Positions 55,669 to 64,000 of a stretch of 64,000 bases of DNA are shown here, piece after piece (position 1 is the stretch's first letter; each line of letters starts with the position of its first letter). The translations under genes were made by a program, and so were the position numbers. The DNA is taken from contig NZ_JNBA01000009.1 of the NCBI RefSeq assembly GCF_000760295.1, positions 1 through 64,000 on the forward strand, in the 5' to 3' direction. The DNA comes from Prochlorococcus sp. MIT 0701. GTDB lineage: Bacteria > Cyanobacteriota > Cyanobacteriia > PCC-6307 > Cyanobiaceae. The notes beneath the pieces were generated by a model. It had not been told where the DNA came from, did no database searches, and saw only the letters and a program-made list of their open reading frames with translations.

Positions 55669-55812
55669 ATGGCACCTACATACGACAGAAGCGTCATTAG
55701 AGATCGCCTCTGCATCAGCAAAGAGGATCGCCAGGGTGATCGGACGAAGAACATGAGTCCTGAGCGAAGACGGAGCATTATTGACTCAGGTGGATCCTTA
55801 AAAGCGCCCTAG
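55669..55812 (+). CDS. Doubtful small basic ORF (47 aa)
   Basis: A 47-residue frame from ATG 55669, Arg/Asp-rich (YDRSVIRDRLCISKEDRQGD). No family and no clear ribosome site. It may be chance. Confidence 0.25.
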   Translation: MAPTYDRSVIRDRLCISKEDRQGDRTKNMSPERRRSIIDSGGSLKAP

Positions 55813-55826
55813 TTGACTTGCGACTT

Positions 55827-56057
55827 ATGAGGTTCCTGCTGCTCCCCCTACTGCTCTTGTCCCTTGCCACTCCAGCAATCGCTCAGATGAAGTTCGTTCT
55901 GCAATACCAAGACCAGTTCGGTTCCTGGAGGAGGTGGGGTGAGAAGCACAACGAGGGTGATGCCTACAGGACTGCCACGGCGAGAGCGAAGGCAACGGGC
56001 AAGCGGTTTCGCATCGTTGATGGCAACGGCAACCTCGTCGACCTTGTGACCCCCTAG
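55827..56057 (+). CDS. Small secreted protein (76 aa)
   Basis: A 76-residue protein from ATG 55827 with a textbook signal peptide (RFLLLPLLLLSLATPAIAQ) and a ~56-residue mature domain (FVLQYQDQFGSWRRWGEKHN; KRFRIVDGNGNLVDLVTP). Such a compact domain reads like a picocyanobacterial or cyanophage small exported family. It is the last gene of the element, before the right-end repeats. Function unknown. Confidence 0.62.
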   Translation: MRFLLLPLLLLSLATPAIAQMKFVLQYQDQFGSWRRWGEKHNEGDAYRTATARAKATGKRFRIVDGNGNLVDLVTP

Positions 56058-56081
56058 GAGCACACCCCCTCTACGTCACTC

Positions 56082-56150
56082 GGAAGGTGAATCTGGGAGA
56101 CTTCTTTGCGGCGAATCAGAACTGCTGATTCACCTTCCGCTCACCTTCCG
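56082..56150. promoter_or_regulatory. Candidate integrase arm-type sites, right end
   Basis: gattcaccttcc is present inverted at 56082-56093 and direct at 56127-56138, the latter followed by ctcaccttcc as at the left end. The cluster lies about 63 nt inside the right repeat. This mirror of the left-end sites supports arm-binding by the integrase. Confidence 0.55.
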
Positions 56151-56212
56151 TGTCGTTCAAGAAGAAATCCCCGAGAATGCAGTCACAATCAGCACTCTCA
56201 GGGATTTTCTCA

Positions 56213-56243
56213 AAGGCGGCACCCAGATTCGAACTGGGGATAA
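56213..56243 (-). repeat. Right attachment repeat within tRNA-Cys
   Basis: 31 bp identical to 49458-49488. It covers the last 30 nt of the tRNA-Cys gene (plus one base), so integration leaves the tRNA intact. Confidence 0.93.
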
Positions 56244-56284
56244 AGGATTTGCAATCCTCTGCCTTACCACTTGGCCATGCCGCC
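56214..56284 (-). tRNA. tRNA-Cys (GCA)
   Basis: A 71-nt cloverleaf on the minus strand. The acceptor stem GGCGGCA pairs with TGCCGCC, with U as discriminator base as expected for Cys. The anticodon loop ATTGCAA gives GCA and the T-arm contains CAGTTCGAATCTG. Its 3' end is the integration site of the adjacent element. Confidence 0.96.
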
Positions 56285-57586
56285 GTGAGGGAGACTCAAT
56301 TCCCTGCAGCGGATCGTATCAGCCACTCTGCTAGCTCTCTGCTCGTAATTTGCAACGGGCATGGCGAGGATCTGATTGCCCTACGGGTCTTGGAGGCATT
56401 ACATCACAAATGTCCGAATCTGACCATTGAAGTGCTTCCCCTCGTAGGGGTAGGACAAGCTTTTGAGCATGCCTTAGCCGCTGGATGGCTTAAGCGCCTG
56501 GGCCCTTCAGCGCCCTTGCCAAGTGGTGGCTTCAGCAATCAAAGCTTGCGGGGCTTGATTGCTGATCTTGCCGCCGGACTCACTCTGCTCAGCTGGCGAC
56601 AGTGGCGATGTGTGCGTCGCTCAGCCAAAGGTGGCAAAGCCATTCTGGCAGTAGGAGACCTGCTTCCCCTGCTCATGGCATGGAGCAGTGGTGGGACCTA
56701 TGGCTTCATCGGCACACCAAAAAGTGATTACACCTGGAGAAGTGGACCAGGCCGGGCCTTTAGCGACCACTACCACCGCCTCAAAGGCAGTGAATGGGAT
56801 CCCTGGGAATGGGCCCTAATGCGATCTTCTCGATGCCGAGTGGTTGCCGTTCGTGATCAGCTCACCGCCAGAGGACTACGACGCCACGGGGTAGCCGCAA
56901 AAGCGCCTGGAAACCCAATGATGGATGGATTCAAGGTCGAATCAATTCCTACCGCCCTCAACCGATACCGGCGACTGTTATTGCTCTGTGGAAGTCGAAT
57001 GCCCGAAGCAGGCACGAATTTCAAGCGACTCCTTGAAGGCCTAGGCCAGCTCGAAAGCGATTTACCGCTAGCAGTACTTGTAGCCCTTGGCTCCCAACCC
57101 AGCTTCAACCAGATCGAAGCCATTCTAAGAACCGATGGCTATCTACCATCCATCCCCCCCATCGACACCCTGGGAGCCAAGGCCTGCTGGGTCAAAGGTA
57201 CAAAGCTCGTACTGCTCGGGCCTGGTCAATTCAGCCGCTGGGCGGCCTGGAGCGAAGTGGGCCTTGTCACCGCTGGAACCGCCACAGAGCAACTTATAGG
57301 TCTAGGGATTCCGGCCTTATCCATGCCTGGACCAGGACCACAATTCAAACAACAATTCGCCATGCGCCAAAGTCGCCTCTTGGGAGGAGCCGTACTGCCC
57401 TGTCAAAGCAAAGAAGAACTGGCAGAAAGGATGCAGAGACTGTTAAAAGACGACTCCCTTCGACAGCGGTTAGGCAGGATTGGCAACAGACGAATGGGAA
57501 CAGCTGGCGGGAGTGATGCACTCGCAGCACTGATCTCACAGCTTTTGTTAGGGCATACGAGAGCACCTAGACAACGCTCTGTTTGA
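56285..57586 (+). CDS. LpxB-related glycosyltransferase-like protein
   Basis: A 433-residue protein from GTG 56285, immediately after the tRNA. It opens ASSLLVICNGHGEDLIALRV and includes FIGTPKSDYTWRSGPGRAFS, RCRVVAVRDQLTARGLRRHG and, in the C-terminal half, GTATEQLIGLGIPALSMPGP, the donor-site pattern of the LpxB-type GT-B fold. This cyanobacterial/plant family is related to lipid-A-disaccharide synthase but its reaction is unproved. The frame runs upstream through the tRNA, so earlier ATGs are artefacts. Confidence 0.82.
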   Translation: MRETQFPAADRISHSASSLLVICNGHGEDLIALRVLEALHHKCPNLTIEVLPLVGVGQAFEHALAAGWLKRLGPSAPLPSGGFSNQSLRGLIADLAAGLTLLSWRQWRCVRRSAKGGKAILAVGDLLPLLMAWSSGGTYGFIGTPKSDYTWRSGPGRAFSDHYHRLKGSEWDPWEWALMRSSRCRVVAVRDQLTARGLRRHGVAAKAPGNPMMDGFKVESIPTALNRYRRLLLLCGSRMPEAGTNFKRLLEGLGQLESDLPLAVLVALGSQPSFNQIEAILRTDGYLPSIPPIDTLGAKACWVKGTKLVLLGPGQFSRWAAWSEVGLVTAGTATEQLIGLGIPALSMPGPGPQFKQQFAMRQSRLLGGAVLPCQSKEELAERMQRLLKDDSLRQRLGRIGNRRMGTAGGSDALAALISQLLLGHTRAPRQRSV

Positions 57587-57626
57587 CCCGCCATAGCGGA
57601 TACTGAACGCTTGCAGCACCACTGCC

Positions 57627-57896
57627 ATGGCGGCCATGCAGGACCATGCCTTAGTGAAAATCTGCGCCGAACTGGCTAGCTGCCTCAGCATTAGCCTTGC
57701 CTCGGCCCGAAGAAAGGTTGAACTGACAGCAAGTCGAGAGGAGGTTAGGGATCTTGAAGGCCGCAAGGCCATTGCCGAACGTCTACTTGAGGAGGCTCGC
57801 TCACGCCCAACAGAAGGAGAAAACTCCTCAGGTTCCCAACTCGACCGACTTCTGGAAGCTGTGGCCAGTGAAGAAAACTTCATGGTCGAGGACTAA
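57627..57896 (+). CDS. Conserved hypothetical protein (89 aa)
   Basis: An 89-residue helical protein (ALVKICAELASCLSISLASA; REEVRDLEGRKAIAERLLEE) with an acidic tail. It follows the LpxB-like gene by 40 nt and is convergent with rnd. It looks like a picocyanobacterial conserved protein of unknown role. Confidence 0.62.
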   Translation: MAAMQDHALVKICAELASCLSISLASARRKVELTASREEVRDLEGRKAIAERLLEEARSRPTEGENSSGSQLDRLLEAVASEENFMVED

Positions 57897-57911
57897 AGCC
57901 CACGACACTCT

Positions 57912-58556
57912 TCAATGTTCAAAGATCTGGGTGAATCGCAAACGATCCAGTTCCGCGATGACAGGAATGCAGCTGAAACAACGCTGAGCCATCTCCCAGC
58001 GCCCCTCTCGTCGCAACATCATTTCTAGACGGTGCCTAGCCGGAAGCAGATATCGAGCATCGTTGGCTGCATAGGCCAACTGAACATCGCTGAGTTCCTC
58101 AACCCTTCCCCAATCACTGCTCTGGGCCTGCTTATCCAGTTCAACTCCAACCAACTCCATCACCACCTCCTTCAACCCATGGCGAGGGCTATAGGTTCGT
58201 GCAAGTCGACTGGCAACCTTTGTGCAGAAAATGGGCAAAACGGAAATGCCCAACCCGCTAGCAAGTGCAGCCACATCAAAGCGAGCAAAGTGGAACACCT
58301 TTTCAACAGAAGTGGCCTCCATTAGCTTCTGCAAGCGAGGGGCAGAGGTCTGACCCAAACCGATCCGCACGCATGCCACATTGTCGGCAGGGTCACAAAT
58401 CTGCACGAGACAGAGGCGGTCACGGCCATGAATAAGTCCCATGGCCTCAGTGTCTACCGCGATGGCAGATGCTCTGAGATATCGATTCGCCCAATCGGCG
58501 TCGAGATCCCCATCGAAAACGACAAAGCTTGCAGGAGCTTGAGAAAAGTCGGCCAT
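57912..58556 (-). CDS. rnd: Ribonuclease D-type 3'-5' exonuclease
   Basis: A 214-residue DEDD exonuclease. The first acidic pair is in IAVDTEAMGLIHGRDRLCLV, with further sites in KVFHFARFDVAAL and VQLAYAANDARYLL. It has only the exonuclease domain and lacks the HRDC domains of E. coli RNase D, as is common in cyanobacteria. It trims structured RNA such as tRNA precursors. Confidence 0.9.
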   Translation of the reverse strand: MADFSQAPASFVVFDGDLDADWANRYLRASAIAVDTEAMGLIHGRDRLCLVQICDPADNVACVRIGLGQTSAPRLQKLMEATSVEKVFHFARFDVAALASGLGISVLPIFCTKVASRLARTYSPRHGLKEVVMELVGVELDKQAQSSDWGRVEELSDVQLAYAANDARYLLPARHRLEMMLRREGRWEMAQRCFSCIPVIAELDRLRFTQIFEH

Positions 58557-59077
58557 TAAGCAAATGGCGCAGGGCCAGGACAGATCCTCACCACTCTGAA
58601 GGGCAACAACGCCGGCTCGCTCATTTTGCTGATTTGAAAACGGTGTCGAGACTGGGTTGAATCGGGCATGATCACTCGCTCGCCTTGAGCATCCGACGCA
58701 TGCCCTCGCTGAACTGTCTGGCCGATATCAAGCAGGATTTTTTCAACCACCGCCACAGTTTCTAGATCTGGGAGCAACCGTCTACAGGTGGCTGATCTAC
58801 TTGCTCAACGCAGTCAAATATCAAGCAAGAATCTTGCATCAACTAGCACTGAAGCAGCCACGCCATCGGCTTGCGAAACGCATGCTGCAAAAAGCCCAGA
58901 ATTTTCTAGAGAGCTAAGGCTCATATAGCAACACCAACCAACGCTGTCGAAAACGTGATCCGACCAAATCGAATGCTTCTTACAGCACAAGCTGATGCAA
59001 AGCAACTGATAGAGCCCTGCCATGGCATCGTAAAGACCTAGAACAGGTGGGTTCATCAGCACCCATGCACTAACGCG
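58557..59077. other. Non-coding gap upstream of rnd
   Basis: About 520 nt between divergent rnd and the CCB-type gene. Two minus-strand frames (58556-58777, 58814-59062) and short plus-strand frames are not protein-like. I see no RNA gene that I can name. Confidence 0.4.
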
Positions 59078-59632
59078 ATGCCGGCGGTCTTCTCCTCGAC
59101 CCTGCTACTCACAGTGCTACTGGCCATCGGCCTGGTGTTCTTTCTGCGGGCAGCAAGTAAAGACCGAACCACGGTTGTAGATGTTCACTCACCGCGGCCC
59201 CCACTAGAGGTCCTCAATGGAATGATCCACTGGCTGGAGGAACGAGGCTGGAAGCAAGATAGTGGCGATGCTGATAGACAACTACTTCGCTTCAGTGGAA
59301 GCGTTGCCTCCAGCCAATCGCTGGCAGTCCTGTTATCCCTATACGCTGCAGTTGGTTCAGGCTGCCTTGGACTGGTTGTCCGCCAGCTGTATCCCGTACT
59401 GGACTGGTGGCCGCTTCTGCTTATTGGTCTGGGCCCACTCGCAGGATTGATCTATAGCAAACGTGCTAACCGCATTGAAGCCGTTGAACTTCGCTTAATC
59501 AGCGCCAACGACGACGAAGGCAGCACCCTGCGGCTGAGGGCCCATCGCGACGAATTGATTGCCATGGAATTAGAACTCTCCCAGCGCCTTGAGCTGGCTA
59601 GCGACGGCTCTCTTCTTTCCTCTCCAATCTGA
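59078..59632 (+). CDS. Complex C (cytochrome b6-f) cofactor assembly protein, CCB2/CCB4-like
   Basis: A 184-residue protein with an N-terminal membrane helix (LLLTVLLAIGLVFFLRAASK) and a pair of helices (VLLSLYAAVGSGCLGLVVRQ; WWPLLLIGLGPLAGLIYSKR), then a soluble tail with LRAHRDELIAMELELSQRLE. This matches the CCB2/CCB4 family, which attaches heme ci to cytochrome b6. It would serve the petB product at 2.4 kb. It is directly followed by the amidase-like gene. Confidence 0.75.
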   Translation: MPAVFSSTLLLTVLLAIGLVFFLRAASKDRTTVVDVHSPRPPLEVLNGMIHWLEERGWKQDSGDADRQLLRFSGSVASSQSLAVLLSLYAAVGSGCLGLVVRQLYPVLDWWPLLLIGLGPLAGLIYSKRANRIEAVELRLISANDDEGSTLRLRAHRDELIAMELELSQRLELASDGSLLSSPI

Positions 59633-60484
59633 GTGATTTCAAATCTCATCTGGAGAGGCAGAAGCCTATTGCTTCTGAGCACAGCTTTCAGCTTTGGGAT
59701 CAGCTTGCTTGGCCCGGCCACTGCATTAGAAGCATCGCCTTCGCCAGCGATTGCAGAACTAAACATCGGTCCCCGCACGCGCTTAAGGGGCAATTGGGTA
59801 GGTCGCCAACCTGTGTCTTCCTGGTTAAAGATTGTGGTCATGGCAGGACATGCCGACTCCCAAGACATGCATGGATCTGGCACCTCTGGTGCTGCAGTTG
59901 ATCGAAGAGGCGCAACACCGATGAGTCCCCACATGCGTGACGAACTCTTTTGGAACCGGAAGGTACGCGATGCAGTCGTTGCCCTCAGCAAGCAAAAAGG
60001 ACTCAATATCATCGGCTACGACCCAGGAGCACTCTCAATTGCTAAAGCGAGTGATCCACGTACCAACTGGTCAGTAGCTCGCCGCCTTTCCAGGCAAGGC
60101 GACTACATCCTTGAGATTCACTTCGATGCATACAGCCCGCATGGATATGGATCTGGACTGATCCCGGCCCTAAATCGCAACCTCAACCGAGTGGATGAAA
60201 GTCTTGCTCAGAGCTTCGGCCGCTTTCCCAGACTCTTCCGGGGAGGCCTTGGTGGACCACGACGCGGCATCAGCATCCTTGAGATCGGAATGCTGGAAGG
60301 GATTCTGGAGGCCAATCTCCGCAACCCCAAAACCAGAGAAGCAACCATTCAAGCCATCGCCCTTAAAGTCACCGATGCTTTGATGCTGGGAGTACGTGGA
60401 AAGACGTCTTCTAATCCACCGCCTGATGAGGTCGACAACGCTCATCCAACGTCGAATCCTCAAACCAATTCTGAGGTCGAGTAA
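59633..60484 (+). CDS. N-acetylmuramoyl-L-alanine amidase-like protein
   Basis: A 283-residue protein from GTG 59633, one base after the upstream stop. An N-terminal signal or anchor ([20 protein letters not shown]) precedes a domain with [33 protein letters not shown] and [11 protein letters not shown]. Their His/Glu spacing resembles the zinc amidase_3 fold that cleaves peptidoglycan stem peptides. The fit is moderate. Its end overlaps convergent hemF by 74 nt. Confidence 0.65.
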   Translation: MISNLIWRGRSLLLLSTAFSFGISLLGPATALEASPSPAIAELNIGPRTRLRGNWVGRQPVSSWLKIVVMAGHADSQDMHGSGTSGAAVDRRGATPMSPHMRDELFWNRKVRDAVVALSKQKGLNIIGYDPGALSIAKASDPRTNWSVARRLSRQGDYILEIHFDAYSPHGYGSGLIPALNRNLNRVDESLAQSFGRFPRLFRGGLGGPRRGISILEIGMLEGILEANLRNPKTREATIQAIALKVTDALMLGVRGKTSSNPPPDEVDNAHPTSNPQTNSEVE

Positions 60485-61529
60485 ACAAATCAGTGAGCAA
60501 AGCCTCCCTTGAATCAGCTGGTGCGACATATCCATACTCCCAACGAGCCAGTGGTGGCAAAGACATCAAGATCGACTCAGTTCGGCCATTGGTTTGCAAT
60601 CCGAAAATCGTGCCCCGATCCCAGACCAGATTGAACTCCGCATATCGCCCACGGCGATATAACTGGAATTGACGCTCTCGATCGCCATAGGTCTGCTCCT
60701 GACGTTTCTCCACAATCGGCACATAAGCCGGCAAGAAAGCCTTCCCACAAGCCTTGGCCAGGTCAAATAACTGATCCCAGCTCTTCGGATGAGGCCCTAA
60801 CTCCCGTGAGACCTGTGCAGCCGGACCCTCAGGGTTTTGACCTTTGTAAAGCACTCCAGATCCATCCTGGTAGTCGTAAAAAATTCCACCCACACCACGG
60901 GTCTCACCACGGTGCTTCAGATAAAAATATTCGTCACACCAAGGTTTAAAGACCTTGTGGAGCTCCGGTCCAACCGTATCGCAAGCCTGCTTGTGAACGC
61001 GATGGAAATGGCGGGCATCTTCCAGGTAGGGATAAAACGGCGTGAGGTCAGCGCCACCGCCAAACCACCACACCGGCCCCGCCTCGAAATAGCGGTAATT
61101 AAGGTGGATCGTAGGCACATAGGGATTGCGCGGGTGTAGCACCATCGAAGTGCCGGTAGCGAACCAGGGATGCCCCTTTGCCTCAGGCCGCTGATTCAGG
61201 ATCGATGGAGGCAACTCCTCGCCATGCACCTCAGAGAAATTAACGCCGCCCTGTTCAAAAACTCTGCCCTCACGCATCACCTTGGATCGCCCACCACCAC
61301 CTTCAGGCCGCTCCCAACTGTCAGTCCTAAAAGATTGGCCACCATCAAGACGCTCCAGTTCATTACAGATCTCATCTTGCAATCCGAGTACCAACTCACG
61401 TGCACGTTCGCGCGAGTGAGGAGGAGGAGCTTGGCCAACATTCTCAGAAGCACCCATAACCTTGCCAATCAAAGTAGGAACCATGCAGACAACAGTAATA
61501 GAATTGCGTTGTATTTTGCGACAGGACAA
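60411..61529 (-). CDS. hemF: Oxygen-dependent coproporphyrinogen III oxidase
   Basis: A frame of 372 residues. It converts coproporphyrinogen III to protoporphyrinogen IX for heme and chlorophyll synthesis. Signatures: [50 protein letters not shown] and [20 protein letters not shown]. The first ~25 residues may not be translated; an internal ATG (MGASENVG) is a better start. Convergent with the amidase-like gene. Confidence 0.96.
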   Translation of the reverse strand: MSCRKIQRNSITVVCMVPTLIGKVMGASENVGQAPPPHSRERARELVLGLQDEICNELERLDGGQSFRTDSWERPEGGGGRSKVMREGRVFEQGGVNFSEVHGEELPPSILNQRPEAKGHPWFATGTSMVLHPRNPYVPTIHLNYRYFEAGPVWWFGGGADLTPFYPYLEDARHFHRVHKQACDTVGPELHKVFKPWCDEYFYLKHRGETRGVGGIFYDYQDGSGVLYKGQNPEGPAAQVSRELGPHPKSWDQLFDLAKACGKAFLPAYVPIVEKRQEQTYGDRERQFQLYRRGRYAEFNLVWDRGTIFGLQTNGRTESILMSLPPLARWEYGYVAPADSREALLTDLFTRPQNWFEDSTLDERCRPHQAVD

Positions 61530-61615
61530 ATCTGTCTTTGTGTCTTTTACAGATATCGCCCTTGAGAACTGTCACGAGAGTCCACACATAGGATCCTCTC
61601 ACCTGAAGGAAAGGC

Positions 61616-62692
61616 ATGGCCACGGCCGAGCAGGCACACACTGCGCTTGATCAAGTCAAGGATTCAGGCAGCGGCCGCTCGGCTCTTGAAATGGGATGGA
61701 TTGACCAGGTCCGTGTCATTCCTCCTCGCGCCGTCATCCGCCTCACCTTGCCTGGATTTGCCCAAAGCCAAAGGGATCGATTGGCACAAGAAGCTCGACA
61801 AGTGCTCCTAGAACTCAACGGAATCAGTGAGGTACAAATTGAGCTTGGAGAAGCTGCCAGCCAGGGACCTATAGGCCAGGCGGGCCATGGACAATCTGCC
61901 GAGCCCCAGGCCATCCAAGGGGTTCGGCAGATTGTCGCCGTAAGCAGTGGTAAGGGAGGTGTTGGCAAAAGCACCGTGGCCGTCAATCTGGCCTGCGCAC
62001 TAGCCCAGGAGGGCCTAAGCGTGGGACTGCTCGATGCCGATATCTATGGACCAAATACTCCAACCATGCTTGGAGTCGCTGATCGCACGCCTGAGGTCAG
62101 CGGCAACGGTGCTGAGCAATGCATCATTCCGATCGAAAGTCATGGGATAGCCATGGTGTCGATGGGTCTGCTTATCGAGGAGAACCAACCAGTGATCTGG
62201 CGCGGCCCAATGCTCAACGGGATTATCCGCCAGTTCCTCTATCAAGCTTTGTGGGGGGAGCGGGATGTTTTGGTGGTCGATCTACCTCCAGGCACTGGCG
62301 ATGCACAGTTGTCACTAGCGCAGGCAGTTCCCATTGCGGGGGTGGTGATTGTCACCACCCCCCAGAAAGTTTCACTGCAGGATGCTCGCCGAGGGCTGGC
62401 AATGTTCAAGCAAATGGGCGTCAACGTGCTTGGTGTGGTCGAAAACATGACCGCCTTCGTCCCCCCCGATCAACCAGAGCGTCGTTACGCCCTATTCGGC
62501 TCTGGAGGGGGAGAGCAGCTGGCGATGGAAAATAATGTCCCTCTGCTGGCACAGATCCCTATGGAAATGCCTGTGCAAGAGGGGGGTAATGAAGGTAGCC
62601 CCATCGTTCTTAGCCGACCCGAATCAGTGAGTGCCAAAGCCTTCAAGCAATTAGCCAAACAAGTTCTGGATTGCGCCTCCCAGGCCAGCTGA
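61616..62692 (+). CDS. Mrp/ApbC-family Fe-S cluster carrier ATPase
   Basis: A 358-residue protein. An N-terminal DUF59-like domain (about 10-85) is followed by a deviant Walker P-loop [20 protein letters not shown] (about residues 107-126), LLDADIYGPNTPTMLG and VVDLPPGTGDAQLSLAQ. The family carries [4Fe-4S] clusters; the usual CxxC near the C-terminus is not visible here, which is a point to check. rodA follows after 2 nt. Confidence 0.9.
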   Translation: MATAEQAHTALDQVKDSGSGRSALEMGWIDQVRVIPPRAVIRLTLPGFAQSQRDRLAQEARQVLLELNGISEVQIELGEAASQGPIGQAGHGQSAEPQAIQGVRQIVAVSSGKGGVGKSTVAVNLACALAQEGLSVGLLDADIYGPNTPTMLGVADRTPEVSGNGAEQCIIPIESHGIAMVSMGLLIEENQPVIWRGPMLNGIIRQFLYQALWGERDVLVVDLPPGTGDAQLSLAQAVPIAGVVIVTTPQKVSLQDARRGLAMFKQMGVNVLGVVENMTAFVPPDQPERRYALFGSGGGEQLAMENNVPLLAQIPMEMPVQEGGNEGSPIVLSRPESVSAKAFKQLAKQVLDCASQAS

Positions 62693-62694
62693 CC

Positions 62695-63978
62695 ATGCTT
62701 TCAAGCCAGAGGCGGAGACGCAATGGTGGCAATTCCTTCCGTTCTAAGGGGCATCTACGCAGATGGTGGAAAGAACTGGATCTAGTGCTCTGGGGGGTGC
62801 CATTGGCCATGGTGATCCTTGCGGGCGTCCTGATCGCCAGCACTCAAAGACAGGCTGATTACGCCGACTGGTATCACCACTGGATCACCGCTGGACTGGG
62901 ATGCTTGGTCGCTCTGTTGCTGGCCAGATTGCCACTCCAGAAGCTTCGCCCGCTATTAATTCCCCTCTACGCACTCACTGTTCTGAGCCTGGTAGCCGTT
63001 CGCCTCATCGGCACCTCCGCCCTAGGCGCTCAGCGTTGGATCAGCATCGGTGGGGTGAATGTTCAGCCATCTGAATTCGCCAAACTTTCAGCAATCCTCC
63101 TTTTGGCAGCAGTACTTGACCGCCACCCGATAGAACGCCCCATCGACCTGATGAGGCCTTTGGCCGTGATTTCTGTGCCCTGGACACTGGTCTTCCTGCA
63201 ACCGGACCTCGGTAGTTCACTCGTGTTCGGCGCCTTGCTGGTGACAATGCTCTATTGGTCCAGCATGCCCTGGGAATGGGTCCTGTTGCTCCTATCACCT
63301 CTAGCGACAGCACTCCTTGCCGGTCTATGGCCTTGGACTCTCTGCGCATGGATCCCTCTGATGGGTTTCCTGGCCTATCGCTCACTGCCATGGAAACGCC
63401 TAGCCAGTTCGCTCACTTTGGCGTTGCAAGGAATCGTGGCTGTTACCACCCCTTGGCTTTGGTTGCATGGCCTCAAGGACTATCAAAGAGAACGGCTGGT
63501 GCTGTTTCTCGATCCCACCAAAGACCCCCTAGGTGGTGGCTATCACCTCCTGCAGAGCACTGTGGGCATTGGCTCTGGCGGTCTATTTGGCACAGGGCTG
63601 CTGCAAGGTCAACTCACCAAGCTACGTTTCATCCCCGAGCAGCACACCGATTTCATCTTTAGTGCCCTAGGGGAAGAAACTGGCTTCATAGGGACCATCC
63701 TTGTCGTAACAGGCTTCGCGCTACTAATGGGACGCCTACTACAAGTTGCCAGAGAAGCCCGCACTGACTTCGAATCACTGGTTGTCATAGGAGTCGCCAC
63801 GATGGTGATGTTCCAAGTGGTCGTGAACATCTTTATGACCATTGGCCTTGGTCCTGTAACTGGCATTCCCTTACCCTTTATGAGCTATGGCCGCTCAGCA
63901 ATGGTGGTGAACTTCGTAGCACTTGGACTCTGTCTTTCGGTGGCACGCAGAGGCCACACAAGACTCAACAACTGGTGA
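62695..63978 (+). CDS. rodA: Rod-shape determining protein RodA (SEDS glycosyltransferase)
   Basis: A 427-residue polytopic membrane protein of the SEDS family, which polymerises lipid II during cell elongation. Visible signatures are QRWISIGGVNVQPSEFAKLS, LQPDLGSSLVFGALL, FIPEQHTDFIFSALGEETGF and GLGPVTGIPLPFMSYGRSAM. I use ATG 62695, since the TTG at 62671 lies inside the upstream gene. The window ends just after its stop. Confidence 0.95.
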   Translation: MLSSQRRRRNGGNSFRSKGHLRRWWKELDLVLWGVPLAMVILAGVLIASTQRQADYADWYHHWITAGLGCLVALLLARLPLQKLRPLLIPLYALTVLSLVAVRLIGTSALGAQRWISIGGVNVQPSEFAKLSAILLLAAVLDRHPIERPIDLMRPLAVISVPWTLVFLQPDLGSSLVFGALLVTMLYWSSMPWEWVLLLLSPLATALLAGLWPWTLCAWIPLMGFLAYRSLPWKRLASSLTLALQGIVAVTTPWLWLHGLKDYQRERLVLFLDPTKDPLGGGYHLLQSTVGIGSGGLFGTGLLQGQLTKLRFIPEQHTDFIFSALGEETGFIGTILVVTGFALLMGRLLQVAREARTDFESLVVIGVATMVMFQVVVNIFMTIGLGPVTGIPLPFMSYGRSAMVVNFVALGLCLSVARRGHTRLNNW

Positions 63979-64000
63979 GTCATTCCATCTCGCTCACCAC

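Larger units (their letters stand above)
49458..56243. mobile_element. 6.8-kb integrative element at tRNA-Cys (tycheposon-like)
   Basis: Bounded by an exact 31-bp direct repeat (49458-49488 and 56213-56243) that equals the 3' end of the tRNA-Cys gene. Inside are a tyrosine recombinase, a primase-like zinc-ribbon gene, ribbon-helix-helix-like genes, several unknowns, and a serine recombinase with a candidate resolution site. No capsid, portal, relaxase or conjugation gene is seen. This fits the tRNA-anchored elements of Prochlorococcus called tycheposons; placing it in that class is inference. Confidence 0.85.

Noticed and set aside
55582-55812. 76-residue frame after the recombinase module
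   Set aside because: Overlaps the end of the 60-residue gene in another phase; only the shorter 47-residue part from 55669 is listed, with low confidence.
56150-56284. N-terminal extension of the LpxB-like frame through the tRNA
   Set aside because: The peptide KAAPRFELGI... is the translation of antisense tRNA-Cys and is a well-known annotation artefact; the gene is started at GTG 56285.
58556-58777. 73-residue minus-strand ORF upstream of rnd
   Set aside because: Not protein-like and without homologues that I recognise.

Overview
The window looks like chromosome of a marine picocyanobacterium, most like a low-light Prochlorococcus of the MIT9303/MIT9313 (LLIV) type. The signs are oxygenic photosynthesis genes (petBD, psbB, psbT, psbM), a reduced phycoerythrin gene set with a shortened alpha subunit and no phycocyanin or allophycocyanin genes in view, compact operons, and many very small membrane-protein genes. 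The clade name is inferred from gene content and order; it was not searched.

Layout. 0.3-8.2 kb: neutral invertase, petBD, ctpA, an HD phosphohydrolase, minCDE, a LuxR-type regulator and tRNA-Thr. 8.3-11.4 kb: gene-poor accessory stretch with small ORFs and an overlapping pair of unknown genes. 11.4-25.6 kb: core genes (tsaC, prmC, dprA, thioesterase, psbM, ferredoxin, psbB-psbT, nrdR, rpsA, HAD, metK, FGGY kinase, comFC, glycosyltransferase), ending at tRNA-Phe. 25.8-38.8 kb: phycoerythrin region with cpeS, cpeT, cpeY, an MpeU-like HEAT protein, cpeZ, cpeA and cpeB, then ho1, pebA and pebB. Together these make the apoprotein, make phycoerythrobilin from heme and attach it. 39.0-43.9 kb: phosphatase, panC-cmk fusion, rlpA with a coding tandem repeat, purM, and a conserved hypothetical. 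43.9-49.4 kb: accessory stretch of small proteins ending in a decayed serine-recombinase module. 49.46-56.24 kb: an integrative element. 56.2-64.0 kb: tRNA-Cys and core genes (LpxB-like, rnd, CCB-type assembly factor, amidase-like, hemF, mrp, rodA).

The most notable system is the 6.8-kb element at tRNA-Cys. A 31-bp exact direct repeat of the tRNA 3' end bounds it. It carries a tyrosine recombinase at one end, and a serine recombinase with a repeat-rich candidate resolution site at the other. Between them lie a primase-like zinc-ribbon protein, two ribbon-helix-helix-like proteins and several unknown genes. Repeats shared by both ends look like integrase arm sites. Just outside the left repeat is a broken paralogue of the serine recombinase followed by a paralogue of its small membrane-protein partner, which suggests successive insertions at the same tRNA. 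The architecture matches the tRNA-associated 'tycheposon' class known from Prochlorococcus.

Other points of interest are a panC-cmk gene whose conserved N-terminus has no ATG/GTG/TTG start, a MinE with a repeat tail, adjacent paralogous mini membrane proteins, and many sub-60-residue ORFs on strands opposite to spurious longer ORFs.
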